A model generated the notes under the pieces. It made no database searches, was not told the origin of the DNA, and saw nothing but the letters and a program-made list of their open reading frames with translations. This document shows, one piece after another, positions 8,215 to 16,172 of a stretch of DNA of 32,595 nucleotides (position 1 is the first letter of the stretch; each line of letters opens with the position of its first letter). This stretch comes from Lachnospiraceae bacterium (GTDB lineage: Bacteria > Bacillota > Clostridia > Lachnospirales > Lachnospiraceae): NCBI GenBank assembly GCA_021771695.1, contig JAETON010000031.1:1-32595 (forward strand), read 5' to 3'. The position numbers and the translations under genes were made by a program.

Positions 8215-9642
8215 TTATAATTTGTAACAAATTTTTCCTGGGTTTAAAATCATATTTGGATCAAATACTTTTTTGATTTCTTCCATAACACGCATCTGTA
8301 CTGGTCCAAGTGATTCTGCAAGATAATCCATCTTTCCGTGTCCAATTCCATGTTCACCTGAAATCATTCCGCCGTATTCTGTAGCTTTTGCATAAACTTT
8401 ATCCATGAAAACTGCAACCTGTTTTTTGAATTCATCTAATTCCATATCATTGCTGCATGTATAAATATGTAAATTTCCATCACCTGCATGTCCAAAACTC
8501 TTTACTCTAAAATCAGATTCGGATTCCAGTGATTTTGTATATGTCAAAAATTCTGCAATTTTATTTATTGGAACAACAACATCACATTCATCCAGTAATG
8601 TTGTATCAGCTTCAATTGCTTCCAATAATGCACCGCGGACAGACCATGCATCTTTTTTTAAAGCGGGTGTATCAGCGACTAATACATCAATAGCTCCCGC
8701 TTCTACAACAATTTCAGCAGCCTGTTCAATGATATCTTCTAATTCTTCTTCTGAATTTCCGTCAAAAGTCGCTAAAAGGTATGCACCAACTTCTATTCCT
8801 TCCATTTCCTTTGGATAAACTTGTTTTCCAAGAAATTTTTCCGTGTCCATAACAACTTCTTTTTCCATAAATTCCAAGGCTTGTGGATTTAAATGGTTCA
8901 TAAAGAATTTAGGAACTGTGGCAATACAATCTTCCAGATTTTCATATGGAATAATTAAACTAATGACAGATTTTGGTGCAGGAATAATTTTTAATGTAAG
9001 TTCTGTAATGATGCCAAGAGTTCCTTCTGATCCAACCATCAGATTTAATAAGCTGTATCCGGAACTTGTTTTAGAAACAGTTGCACCTAAATTTACAATT
9101 TCTCCCGTTGGAAGAACAACCGTCATCGCACGCACATAATCTCTTGTACATCCATATTTTACTGCACGCATTCCTCCAGCGTTGGTAGCAACATTTCCTC
9201 CTACTGTTGCGAATTTCTCACCTGGATCCGGCGGATATAAAAGTCCCTGTTTTTCTGCATCTTGTGCCAGATCATTTAGCAAAACACCGGATTGAATTTT
9301 AACAACAAAATTCTCTTTATCATATCCAAGAATTTTGTTCATCTTTGTCATAGAAATCATAACTCCTCCGCCAATGCTGACTGCTCCTCCAACTAATCCT
9401 GTTCTGGCGCCACTCGGTGTAACAGGAATTTTGTTTTCATTACAAATTTTCATAACCGCAGCAACCTCTTCGGTAGTCAGCGTTTCCACAAGAACTTCCG
9501 GCTTCGCTTTTCCGTAAATTGCCATTTCGTCATGTGAGAAATCATCATTGATTTCATCCCCGACTAATACACGTTTTGGGGCAATTTCTTTTAGATGCTC
9601 AATGATCTTTGGTGTTATCTTATTGTACTGATACTCATTCAT
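8215..9642 (-). CDS. FAD-linked 2-hydroxyacid (lactate) dehydrogenase, second copy, GlcD/LctD family
   Basis: 475 residues: an N-terminal PCMH-type FAD domain (about 35-215; [37 protein letters not shown]) and a C-terminal FAD-oxidase domain with the metal-site motifs [11 protein letters not shown] and SGEHGIGHGK. It is clearly paralogous to the gene at 11517, with long shared stretches. Family members oxidise D-lactate, glycolate or D-2-hydroxyglutarate and pass electrons to Etf or Fe-S partners. Here the following genes are an acyl-CoA dehydrogenase and an Etf pair. Substrate and stereochemistry cannot be told from sequence. Starts after AAGGAGG, 46 bases past lctP. Confidence 0.93.
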   Translation of the reverse strand: MNEYQYNKITPKIIEHLKEIAPKRVLVGDEINDDFSHDEMAIYGKAKPEVLVETLTTEEVAAVMKICNENKIPVTPSGARTGLVGGAVSIGGGVMISMTKMNKILGYDKENFVVKIQSGVLLNDLAQDAEKQGLLYPPDPGEKFATVGGNVATNAGGMRAVKYGCTRDYVRAMTVVLPTGEIVNLGATVSKTSSGYSLLNLMVGSEGTLGIITELTLKIIPAPKSVISLIIPYENLEDCIATVPKFFMNHLNPQALEFMEKEVVMDTEKFLGKQVYPKEMEGIEVGAYLLATFDGNSEEELEDIIEQAAEIVVEAGAIDVLVADTPALKKDAWSVRGALLEAIEADTTLLDECDVVVPINKIAEFLTYTKSLESESDFRVKSFGHAGDGNLHIYTCSNDMELDEFKKQVAVFMDKVYAKATEYGGMISGEHGIGHGKMDYLAESLGPVQMRVMEEIKKVFDPNMILNPGKICYKL

Positions 9643-9688
9643 CTATTTTCCTCCTTAAAATTAGTTACTGCTTTACCGCATTGCAATG

Positions 9689-11236
9689 TTATATAAATTT
9701 AACTCCTATATAACAAACCAATCCATAAATGATTACAAATAATACAAAGTATTTGATAACTTTCGTTAAAATTTCACTTTCTTTTCCAACAATTGAGGTA
9801 GCCGCTGTTGCTACAGCAATACTCTGTGGAGAAATAATCTTACCTGCAGTGCTTCCTACTGTATTAGCTGCTACCAGCCACATTTGGTTAATAGAAAGTG
9901 TTGCTCCTGTGCTTGCTTGAAGTTTTGAGAACAAAACACTGCTGGATGTGGAACTTCCTGTTACAAATGTTCCAATAGAACCAATGAGTGGTGCTACTAA
10001 TGGATAAAATGTTCCAGTTACTCCTACAATGAAGACCGCAATAGACTGGGTCATTCCACTATATCCCATAATTTTTGCCGTTGCTAAAACAGCCATAATG
10101 GTAATAATTGTTTTTGACATTTGTTTTAGTGTATTCCAAAGTACCTGGAAGATTTCTTTCATCGGACATTTCTGAATAAGACCGCCGATAAAAGCGGCAA
10201 TTAAAATTAATACGCCAGGAGTTGCAATCCATGTAAAGGTGTATGGAGCCGCTTCATTTCCCGTATAAATTGGAATATCAGATTTTATTGCAATCAATGG
10301 ATTATGAATGGCTGGAACCAAATCTGAAGTAATCAATAAAAAGATAAGAACTAAAATAAATGGACTCCATGCAATAACGGCATCCTTGACAGATAAAGAT
10401 ACATGATCTTCCTCTAATTCAACATCAAATTTACTGGTTTTTCCTTTTAAGATAACCTTCGATAAAATAATGGTTACCGCCATGCAGCATACAGAACCAA
10501 TCACTGCCGGAAGTTCTGCCCCAACAAATTTTGCTGTAAAATACTGTGGAACTACAAAAGAGATACCTGACATGAAAGTAATAAATAAAATTTCTTTATA
10601 TTCCCCTAATCCTTTTGCTCCTTCATGCTTTCCAGTCATAAACACTACAAGAAATGGAACAAGGATTACCATCACAGCCAGTTGTATAACCACATAAGCA
10701 GCTGTTAAGTTTGGATCCATGCCTGTAACATTTGCTGCTGTTACTGTAGGAATACCAATAGATCCGAATGCAACTGGCGTTGTATTTGCTACGAGACATA
10801 CGGTAGCCGCAAAAATCGGATCAAAGCCAAGTCCGCACAAAATTCCCGCCGGAATTGCAACTGCAGTTCCAAAACCGGCCATTCCCTCCATGAATCCTCC
10901 AAATCCCCATGCAATGATTAATACAAGGACTCTTTTATCTTTAGAAACAGATGTCAGCATTTTTTTAATCAATTCCATGTTTTTTGTATGTACTACTAAA
11001 TTGTACGTAAATACAGCTGCAACGATTACAAGACAAATCGGCCATAAAGCCATTGCAAATCCTTCCAGACCTCCGGTTAAAACATCAGTAAGTTTTTGTC
11101 TCCACAAAAACAAGGCTTCAGCGGCTGCAATAATTAACGCAATTGGACAGGCTATATGCCCAGCCATTTTTAATCCACATAACGCAATAATCAGCCAGAT
11201 AATTGGAAGCATTGCTAAAATAAATTGTATGAACAT
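9689..11236 (-). CDS. lctP: L-lactate permease family transporter (LctP)
   Basis: This 515-residue polytopic membrane protein belongs to the LctP family, which imports lactate (and often glycolate) with protons. There are a dozen or more hydrophobic segments. The family stretches WGFGGFMEGMAGFGTAVAIP and VANTTPVAFGSIGIP are visible, as is GSIGTFVTGSSTSSSVLF toward the end. The start at 11236 follows AAAGGAG. A longer frame to 11311 would begin within the operator region and is rejected. It heads a transcription unit with its own promoter and two GntR-type operators, followed by the second dehydrogenase, acyl-CoA dehydrogenase and Etf genes. Confidence 0.94.
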   Translation of the reverse strand: MFIQFILAMLPIIWLIIALCGLKMAGHIACPIALIIAAAEALFLWRQKLTDVLTGGLEGFAMALWPICLVIVAAVFTYNLVVHTKNMELIKKMLTSVSKDKRVLVLIIAWGFGGFMEGMAGFGTAVAIPAGILCGLGFDPIFAATVCLVANTTPVAFGSIGIPTVTAANVTGMDPNLTAAYVVIQLAVMVILVPFLVVFMTGKHEGAKGLGEYKEILFITFMSGISFVVPQYFTAKFVGAELPAVIGSVCCMAVTIILSKVILKGKTSKFDVELEEDHVSLSVKDAVIAWSPFILVLIFLLITSDLVPAIHNPLIAIKSDIPIYTGNEAAPYTFTWIATPGVLILIAAFIGGLIQKCPMKEIFQVLWNTLKQMSKTIITIMAVLATAKIMGYSGMTQSIAVFIVGVTGTFYPLVAPLIGSIGTFVTGSSTSSSVLFSKLQASTGATLSINQMWLVAANTVGSTAGKIISPQSIAVATAATSIVGKESEILTKVIKYFVLFVIIYGLVCYIGVKFI

Positions 11237-11297
11237 TGAAATTGTTCTCCTTTCCATCAAAAATAACTGTTGCCGAATTCTTGCGTATACGCTCTTT

Positions 11298-11312
11298 ATT
11301 GGTTCTACCAAT
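11298..11312. promoter_or_regulatory. GntR (LldR-like) operator, lctP promoter, downstream site
   Basis: ATTGGTTCTACCAAT is a palindrome matching the two sites at 14960 and 15025 except for one central base. It lies just after the predicted lctP transcription start, where bound repressor would block elongation or initiation. The core TTGGTnnnACCAA resembles the known LldR operator of Escherichia coli. Confidence 0.8.
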
Positions 11313-11325
11313 TTCTTGACGTCTA

Positions 11326-11355
11326 TATGGTAGGACCAATTTACAAAAAAGTCAA
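11326..11355 (-). promoter_or_regulatory. lctP promoter with overlapping operator
   Basis: On the minus strand TTGACT (11350-11355) is followed after 17 bases by TACCAT (11327-11332), a usable sigma-A promoter. The -10 and spacer overlap a second palindrome, TATGGTAGGACCAAT (11326-11340), one base off the consensus arm. It is centred 28 bases from the other site, so a dimer pair could close the promoter. The rest of the spacer up to 11516 is AT-rich with no clear hairpin. Confidence 0.65.
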
Positions 11356-11516
11356 GTAATTCTTTTTATAAAATTTCAAATTTTCTTAACTTTTTTGTAT
11401 ATATTGTACAAATTTTCATCTTATATTCCCAAATTATAGAAATTTCAAAATAAATTTTCATCAATTTCTACAAAATTAAAAAAATAAACAAAATTGAAAG
11501 ATATTTATTATATAAT

Positions 11517-12920
11517 CTAAGCCTGAAATACTTTATGAGGGTTCAAAATATTTTTCGGATCAAATGCTTTCTTGATACCGTTCATTAATTCGATGGTCTC
11601 TGCATCCAAAGATTCTTTCAAATATGGTTTCTTTGCAAAACCGATTCCATGTTCTCCGGATACCTGTCCGCCAAGTTCATTGGCTTTTTTATAGATTTTT
11701 TCCATAGCAAGTTCCATACGCTTCTCAAATTCTTCTTTGCTTAAATCATCCTGAAGAATATAGGAATGTAAATTTCCATCACCTGCATGTCCAAAACTTT
11801 TAATGCGGATGTTGACTTCTTTATGTAAATTATGAAGATAATCTACCATTTCATTAACTTTATTACGCGGAACAACCATATCTACCTCATCCATATAGGT
11901 AGTTGAGCCTTTGATAGCCTCCAGAAAGGCACCTCTAGCTTTCCATATTGACTCTTCTCTTTCTTCTGTGTCAGAGATTAGAACATCCAATGCTCCCTGC
12001 TCTAAACAGAGTTTTGCAACATTATCATAAGCTGCCTCGATTTCCTCTATAGAATTTCCATCAAACTTCAGCAGGAGATATGCATCAGACTGTGAGTCTG
12101 GAAATTGTTTTCCAAGGTACTGTTCGGCATCAATAATGACCTCCCTCTGCATGAATTCAATTGCTGTTGGAATTGCTTTTGATTTAATGATAAGCGGAAC
12201 AGTATCGATCGCTTGATTAAGAGAAGGAAATGGTATCAGTAAACTAATAGCCTTTTTGGGCAGAGGGAGCAGTTTTAGCACAGCTTTTGTAATAAAACCA
12301 AGAGTTCCTTCGGAACCAATCATTAAGTCTTTTAGTGAATACCCGGAACTGTTTTTTACAACCTTTCCTCCGAATTCAACAATTTTTCCATTTGGAAGAA
12401 CGACTTCAAGTCCACGTACATAGTCACGTGTTACACCATATTTCACAGCACGCATTCCTCCGGCATTGGTACTGATATTTCCTCCAATAGTAGCTGATTT
12501 CTCTCCTGGATCCGGAGGATAAAAGAAATCGTGATCTTCTACATATGATGAAAGTTCCATAAGAAGAACGCCTGGTTCTACTGTAATTGTGAGATTTTCT
12601 TCATCCAATTCCAAAATATGATTCATTAAACTTGAATCAATCATAATTCCATGTTCCATGGCAACAGAAGACCCAACTAAACCTGTCCCTGCGCCTCTCG
12701 GTGTAACTGGAATGTTATTTTCATAAGCATATTTCATAATGTCTGATATTTCCTGGGCAGATAATGCTTTTACGACAATATCAGGATAACTGTTTGTTCC
12801 ACTCAGTTCATCATGACTATATTCTTCATTAATATTTTCTCCATATAAAATTCGTTCTGGATCATTTATAATTTTCTGGATTACTTCTAAGTCATTTTTA
12901 TCAAATTTTTTATAATTCAT
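11517..12920 (-). CDS. lctD: FAD-linked lactate dehydrogenase, Etf-coupled (LctD type)
   Basis: 467 residues. N-terminal FAD-binding domain ([39 protein letters not shown]; about 35-215) and C-terminal oxidase domain with [11 protein letters not shown] and [10 protein letters not shown], the usual metal-site residues. The gene order etfB-etfA(Fe-S)-dehydrogenase and the length match lctBCD of Acetobacterium woodii. There the complex oxidises lactate with NAD+ by using reduced ferredoxin as co-donor (electron confurcation). The start lies 3 bases after the etfA1 stop with an AGGGG/AGGAT site, so it is cotranslated with etfA1. No lactate racemase gene is seen in the window, so the usable lactate isomer is open. 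Confidence 0.94.
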   Translation of the reverse strand: MNYKKFDKNDLEVIQKIINDPERILYGENINEEYSHDELSGTNSYPDIVVKALSAQEISDIMKYAYENNIPVTPRGAGTGLVGSSVAMEHGIMIDSSLMNHILELDEENLTITVEPGVLLMELSSYVEDHDFFYPPDPGEKSATIGGNISTNAGGMRAVKYGVTRDYVRGLEVVLPNGKIVEFGGKVVKNSSGYSLKDLMIGSEGTLGFITKAVLKLLPLPKKAISLLIPFPSLNQAIDTVPLIIKSKAIPTAIEFMQREVIIDAEQYLGKQFPDSQSDAYLLLKFDGNSIEEIEAAYDNVAKLCLEQGALDVLISDTEEREESIWKARGAFLEAIKGSTTYMDEVDMVVPRNKVNEMVDYLHNLHKEVNIRIKSFGHAGDGNLHSYILQDDLSKEEFEKRMELAMEKIYKKANELGGQVSGEHGIGFAKKPYLKESLDAETIELMNGIKKAFDPKNILNPHKVFQA

Positions 12921-12923
12921 ATC

Positions 12924-14117
12924 CTATGCCCCTTTCGCTGCTTTAATTTTTTCAATCAGCTTTGGTATAATGTCATATAAATCTCCTACCAGACAATAAT
13001 GTGCTGTTTTAAAAATCGCTGCTTTTTCATCTGTATTGATGGATACAATACAATCAGAATTGTTCATACCTGCAATAAATTGAATGGCACCAGAGACACC
13101 ACATGTAATAATTAATTTTGGACGGACGGTTCTTCCGCTTAATCCAACCTGACATTTTGCATCCACCCATCCGGCTTCTGCCAAAGGTCTTGTACAGGCA
13201 ATTTGTCCGCCTAATAAATCAGCCAATTCCTGAATCATTGAAAGATCTTCTTCTTTTTTTACACCACGTCCCGCAACAACTAATACATCTGCAGATTCAA
13301 TAAACTGTTCCTGCTCTTTCATTACAATATCAAGAACATCAACATTTGATTTTAATTTCTCTTCATCTATTGCACATGGAATAATTTTTCCATGGGTTGT
13401 TTCCATACGGTCTGGTGCATTCATTACTTTATAACGTACCGTAGCCATTTGCGGACGATTGTTTGGAGTTAAAATGTGTGCCATAATATTTCCGCCAAAA
13501 GCCGGACGGATTTGAGATAAATCTGTATTTTCATCCATTTCAAGAATTGTACAGTCGGCAGTTAAACCAGTTCTCATTCTTGCTGCAACTCTTGGTGCCA
13601 GCTGCCGGCCCACCGTTGTGGCTCCTGTAAGAATCGCTGTAGGCTGCTGTTTCTTTATAAAATCTTCAAATACAGCCGTATAAGGTTCTATTTTGAATCG
13701 ATCCAGCTGTGGATAGTCATATACAAAAACTTTGTCAACACCATAATGAAGAAGTTCTTCCGCTTTTTTTTCTATCTGGCTTCCCATAAAAAGTGCGTAT
13801 ACTGGATGTTTGATTTTTGAAGCAAGTTCTCTTGCTTTTCCAATTAATTCATATGTAACAGGATGAATTTCTCCATCTACATGATCTACATAAACAGTAA
13901 TTCCCTGCCACTGGCTTTTATCGATGGTCTCTTTTTTCTCATCCTCTACATATTCTACTGCGCCAGCAGGTCCTTTTTTGACACATAATCTGCACATTTT
14001 ACACGCAGCATTAATGCTGACTTTACCGTCTTTTTCTTCCATTGCTTCAAATGGACAAATTTCAGTCAATGCTTTCGGATCATTAATTTTTTCCTGATGT
14101 ATTACTAATTTTGGCAT
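12924..14117 (-). CDS. lctC: Electron transfer flavoprotein alpha subunit with N-terminal ferredoxin domain (LctC type)
   Basis: 397 residues, about 65 longer than the second copy because of an N-terminal ferredoxin-like domain. Cys21 (CPFEA) plus Cys39, Cys42 and Cys45 (CKMCRLC) can hold one [4Fe-4S] cluster. Gly49 stands where the fourth cysteine of the second CxxCxxCxxxCP motif would be, and the first CxxCxxC is gone, so only one cluster is predicted. The rest is standard EtfA: VVAGRGV (about 280), ACTRPLAEAGW, CQVGLSGRTVRPKLIITCGVSG and SINTDEKAAIF. The cluster would pass electrons from ferredoxin in lactate oxidation. Start follows TAGGAGG. Confidence 0.94.
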   Translation of the reverse strand: MPKLVIHQEKINDPKALTEICPFEAMEEKDGKVSINAACKMCRLCVKKGPAGAVEYVEDEKKETIDKSQWQGITVYVDHVDGEIHPVTYELIGKARELASKIKHPVYALFMGSQIEKKAEELLHYGVDKVFVYDYPQLDRFKIEPYTAVFEDFIKKQQPTAILTGATTVGRQLAPRVAARMRTGLTADCTILEMDENTDLSQIRPAFGGNIMAHILTPNNRPQMATVRYKVMNAPDRMETTHGKIIPCAIDEEKLKSNVDVLDIVMKEQEQFIESADVLVVAGRGVKKEEDLSMIQELADLLGGQIACTRPLAEAGWVDAKCQVGLSGRTVRPKLIITCGVSGAIQFIAGMNNSDCIVSINTDEKAAIFKTAHYCLVGDLYDIIPKLIEKIKAAKGA

Positions 14118-14129
14118 ATTTTTTTCCTC

Positions 14130-14918
14130 CTAGATAAATTTTAATTCTGAAATCATGTGGAATAATTTATCTGCAATCACGGTTCCGTCGTCATTCCATA
14201 CTTCCCTATGATCATTACTTTCTGGAGGGAAAATACGTTTTACTTGTGTTGGGGAACCATTTAAACCATAATGAGATTCGTCCTTGTCTCCCATATCATC
14301 TAATGAATAAACTTTTATTTCACGATCTTTTGTTTTCATTTTCTTCACATAGGATGGAAGTCTAGGCTGGAAAATATCTTTATCTGCAGATAGAAGACAT
14401 GGATATGCAACTTTTGCAATTTCTAATTCATTTGGTAAATCCATTTCAATCGTAATTCCATCTTTTTCAACTTTTGTAATTTTTCTGACATTTGATACAC
14501 TTGGAATATTTAACCATTCAGAAACTTCAGAACCCACTTGAGCTGTATCACCATCGGTCGTCTGTTTTCCACAAAGAATTAGGTCAAAATTTCCCATTTT
14601 TTGGATTCCCTGTGCCAGTGTATAGCTGGTTGCCAGAACATCTGCTCCGCCAAATCTACGGTCTGAAAGCAAAGCTCCTTTATCTGCACCCATTGCAAAA
14701 GCTTCTCGAATGACTGCTTTTGCCTGAGGTGGTCCCATACTAATGACGCTAATGATTCCTCCTGTATGCTCACGAATCTGCAGTGCAGTTTCCAGTGCGT
14801 ACAAATCATATGGATTCATTTTGGAATCAGCCCCGTTCCTTAACAATACACCAGTGACCGGATCAACTTCTACTTTGTTGGAAGCCGGTACTTGCTTGAT
14901 GCATACTAAAATGTCCAT
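14130..14918 (-). CDS. lctB: Electron transfer flavoprotein beta subunit, bifurcating type (LctB type)
   Basis: 262 residues from the ATG at 14918, which follows AGGAGGA and gives the family start MDILVCIKQVPASN. A longer frame to 14945 would swallow the ribosome site and is rejected. The nucleotide loop CGKQTTDGDTAQVG (116-129) keeps the DGDT(A)QVG form found in bifurcating Etf beta subunits that bind a second FAD and NAD(H). First gene of the lctBCD unit, behind a strong promoter and two operators. With LctC and LctD it should form the NAD-linked, ferredoxin-assisted lactate dehydrogenase. Confidence 0.94.
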   Translation of the reverse strand: MDILVCIKQVPASNKVEVDPVTGVLLRNGADSKMNPYDLYALETALQIREHTGGIISVISMGPPQAKAVIREAFAMGADKGALLSDRRFGGADVLATSYTLAQGIQKMGNFDLILCGKQTTDGDTAQVGSEVSEWLNIPSVSNVRKITKVEKDGITIEMDLPNELEIAKVAYPCLLSADKDIFQPRLPSYVKKMKTKDREIKVYSLDDMGDKDESHYGLNGSPTQVKRIFPPESNDHREVWNDDGTVIADKLFHMISELKFI

Positions 14919-14959
14919 AATTATTCCTCCTCTTTCTAGAATCAAAAATTTTTCGTTTT

Positions 14960-14974
14960 ATTGGTACTACCAAT
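14960..14974. promoter_or_regulatory. GntR (LldR-like) operator, lctB leader
   Basis: ATTGGTACTACCAAT is identical to the site at 15025-15039 and centred 65 bases from it, in the untranslated leader of lctB. A paired site within the leader would suit repression by looping. Confidence 0.8.
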
Positions 14975-15024
14975 TTAAAAAAGAAAAAATTTTGGATGAA
15001 ATTTTCATCCAATAACGCACTCTC

Positions 15025-15039
15025 ATTGGTACTACCAAT
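15025..15039. promoter_or_regulatory. GntR (LldR-like) operator at lctB transcription start
   Basis: ATTGGTACTACCAAT lies directly downstream of the predicted -10 (15050-15055), overlapping the start of transcription on the minus strand. This is a classic position for a repressor released by lactate. Confidence 0.85.
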
Positions 15040-15049
15040 TTATAGTTTA

Positions 15050-15078
15050 ATTATAAGGAGGCATATCATATCTGTCAA
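15050..15078 (-). promoter_or_regulatory. Consensus sigma-A promoter for lctBCD
   Basis: On the minus strand TTGACA (15073-15078), a 17-base spacer and TATAAT (15050-15055) give a full-consensus promoter. Such a strong promoter needs tight control, which the adjacent operators would supply. Transcription should begin near 15043. Confidence 0.85.
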
Positions 15079-15119
15079 GAGTTTTGACATATTAAAAATT
15101 TTTTTGTTAAAAATGCATA

Positions 15120-15149
15120 AAGGATATGCAAAAACATCTGCATATCCTT
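15120..15149 (-). terminator. Terminator at the end of the GntR regulator gene
   Basis: AAGGATATGCA (15120-15130) pairs with TGCATATCCTT (15139-15149), an 11-bp stem overlapping the regulator stop codon. It is followed on the minus strand by TATGCATTTTTAAC and further T runs. It would separate the regulator transcript from the lctBCD promoter. Confidence 0.65.
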
Positions 15150-15837
15150 ATAATTCTTTGTTGAGAATTCTATCAATCATATCAAAGTGTTCTTTCAATG
15201 CAATTTGTCCATTAATCACATCCCTCTTCATTAAACATTCTACCATTTGTTTATGCGATTCCTGCAGCATTCCTTTCCGCTTTTCTGTTCTAAGAATTTC
15301 TCGTCGCATATCTTCGATAAAAACATCCATTACCTCAGATAAAGCATTTAAAATATTTAAAATCAGTACATTTTTTGATGCTTTTGCAATAGCATAATGA
15401 ATTTTTTTATCCAATATAGTTTTCTCTTCATCATCTTTACTCTCGTCCAGCTCTATTACATATTGCTGCATCAAGGCAATCTCCTCATCTTTTGCATATT
15501 TTACTGCAAGTGCATAGGCTTCCATCTCAAGTCCTATACGAATTTGATGGACTTGATCATAATCTAGTTCATTAAGAATAAACATCATCGACAGTGTATC
15601 TACTAAATAAGATTCAAAATCACAGGAAATATAATTTCCAGCCCCCTGTTTACTAGAAATCACACCGACAACGCTCAAAATTTTTAGTGCTTCTCTTACA
15701 GAATTTCTACTGACACCTAATGCTTCAGAAAGTTCTCTTTCTGGAGGAATCGTCTCTCCAAGAACTAATTCCTGATCTAAGATTTGACGTTTAATATGAT
15801 CCATAACAATCTCATAAGCTTTTTTTTGCCTTTTCAT
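15148..15837 (-). CDS. lctA: GntR-family, FadR-type regulator of lactate genes (LctA/LldR-like)
   Basis: 229 residues. N-terminal winged helix (about 5-75; PPERELSEALGVSRNSVREALKIL is the GntR recognition region), then an all-helical FCD ligand domain. The FCD domain has the metal-site pattern DKKIH, ESHKQM and LKEHF. The position directly upstream of lctBCD, and four shared palindromes at both lct promoters, mark it as their regulator; by family knowledge lactate would be the inducer. Start follows GAAGGAG. The gene's own promoter region has a different palindrome (15850-15883), so autoregulation through the TTGGT site is not obvious. Confidence 0.92.
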   Translation of the reverse strand: MKRQKKAYEIVMDHIKRQILDQELVLGETIPPERELSEALGVSRNSVREALKILSVVGVISSKQGAGNYISCDFESYLVDTLSMMFILNELDYDQVHQIRIGLEMEAYALAVKYAKDEEIALMQQYVIELDESKDDEEKTILDKKIHYAIAKASKNVLILNILNALSEVMDVFIEDMRREILRTEKRKGMLQESHKQMVECLMKRDVINGQIALKEHFDMIDRILNKEL

Positions 15838-15849
15838 TTTTTCTCCTTC

Positions 15850-15883
15850 ATCATGATATTTATCATATCACAAATATCATGAT
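15850..15883. promoter_or_regulatory. Perfect 12-bp inverted repeat in the lctA promoter
   Basis: ATCATGATATTT (15850-15861) and AAATATCATGAT (15872-15883) are exact reverse complements with a 10-base spacer. The spacer region reads TGATATGAT on the minus strand, an extended -10 for lctA. It is unlike the TTGGT operators, so another regulator may act here. A half copy, TTTCATGATATTA, lies upstream of the TfoX-like gene at about 16163-16175. Confidence 0.55.
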
Positions 15884-15887
15884 TGTT

Positions 15888-16145
15888 CTACTTTTTATTC
15901 CATTGATAGAATTCTTTTAATTCTGCTTTTCTTTCATTTGGCAGCAAAGTCTTTTTCATCCCTTGAATTGCACCCTCCAATGCAAAAAGTCTATGAATAC
16001 AAGCAGACTCGTCGATTTCCTGTATCTTCAGCCATGCTTGTTCGGCACCTAAAGATTTCAGCTCTTCATAGTGATAAATTCCAACATCATTTAACTGCTG
16101 CTCTACTTTTACTCCAATATTAGGCAATTTTGCTAATTCTCCCAT
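15888..16145 (-). CDS. TfoX C-terminal-domain protein
   Basis: An 85-residue protein made only of the TfoX C-terminal domain: LPNIGVKVEQQLNDVGIYHYEELKSLGAEQAWLKI is a helix-hairpin-helix-like fold seen in this family. Full TfoX/Sxy proteins of Gammaproteobacteria, which act in competence, also carry an N-terminal domain absent here. Stand-alone copies are common in Bacillota and their role is unknown. Start follows AAAGGAG. It sits 50 bases upstream of lctA on the same strand, and both genes share a CATGATATT sequence near their starts. It could be cotranscribed with lctA, but I see no functional link to lactate. Confidence 0.8.
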   Translation of the reverse strand: MGELAKLPNIGVKVEQQLNDVGIYHYEELKSLGAEQAWLKIQEIDESACIHRLFALEGAIQGMKKTLLPNERKAELKEFYQWNKK

Positions 16146-16172
16146 TTATCTATCTCCTTTAATTTCATGATA

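Noticed and set aside
10719-11333. A 204-codon plus-strand frame opposite lctP
   Set aside because: It is the antisense shadow of a hydrophobic membrane gene whose own frame, start and motifs are clear.
11118-11339. A 73-codon minus-strand frame overlapping the lctP start
   Set aside because: It is out of frame with lctP, runs through operators and promoter, and has no motif.
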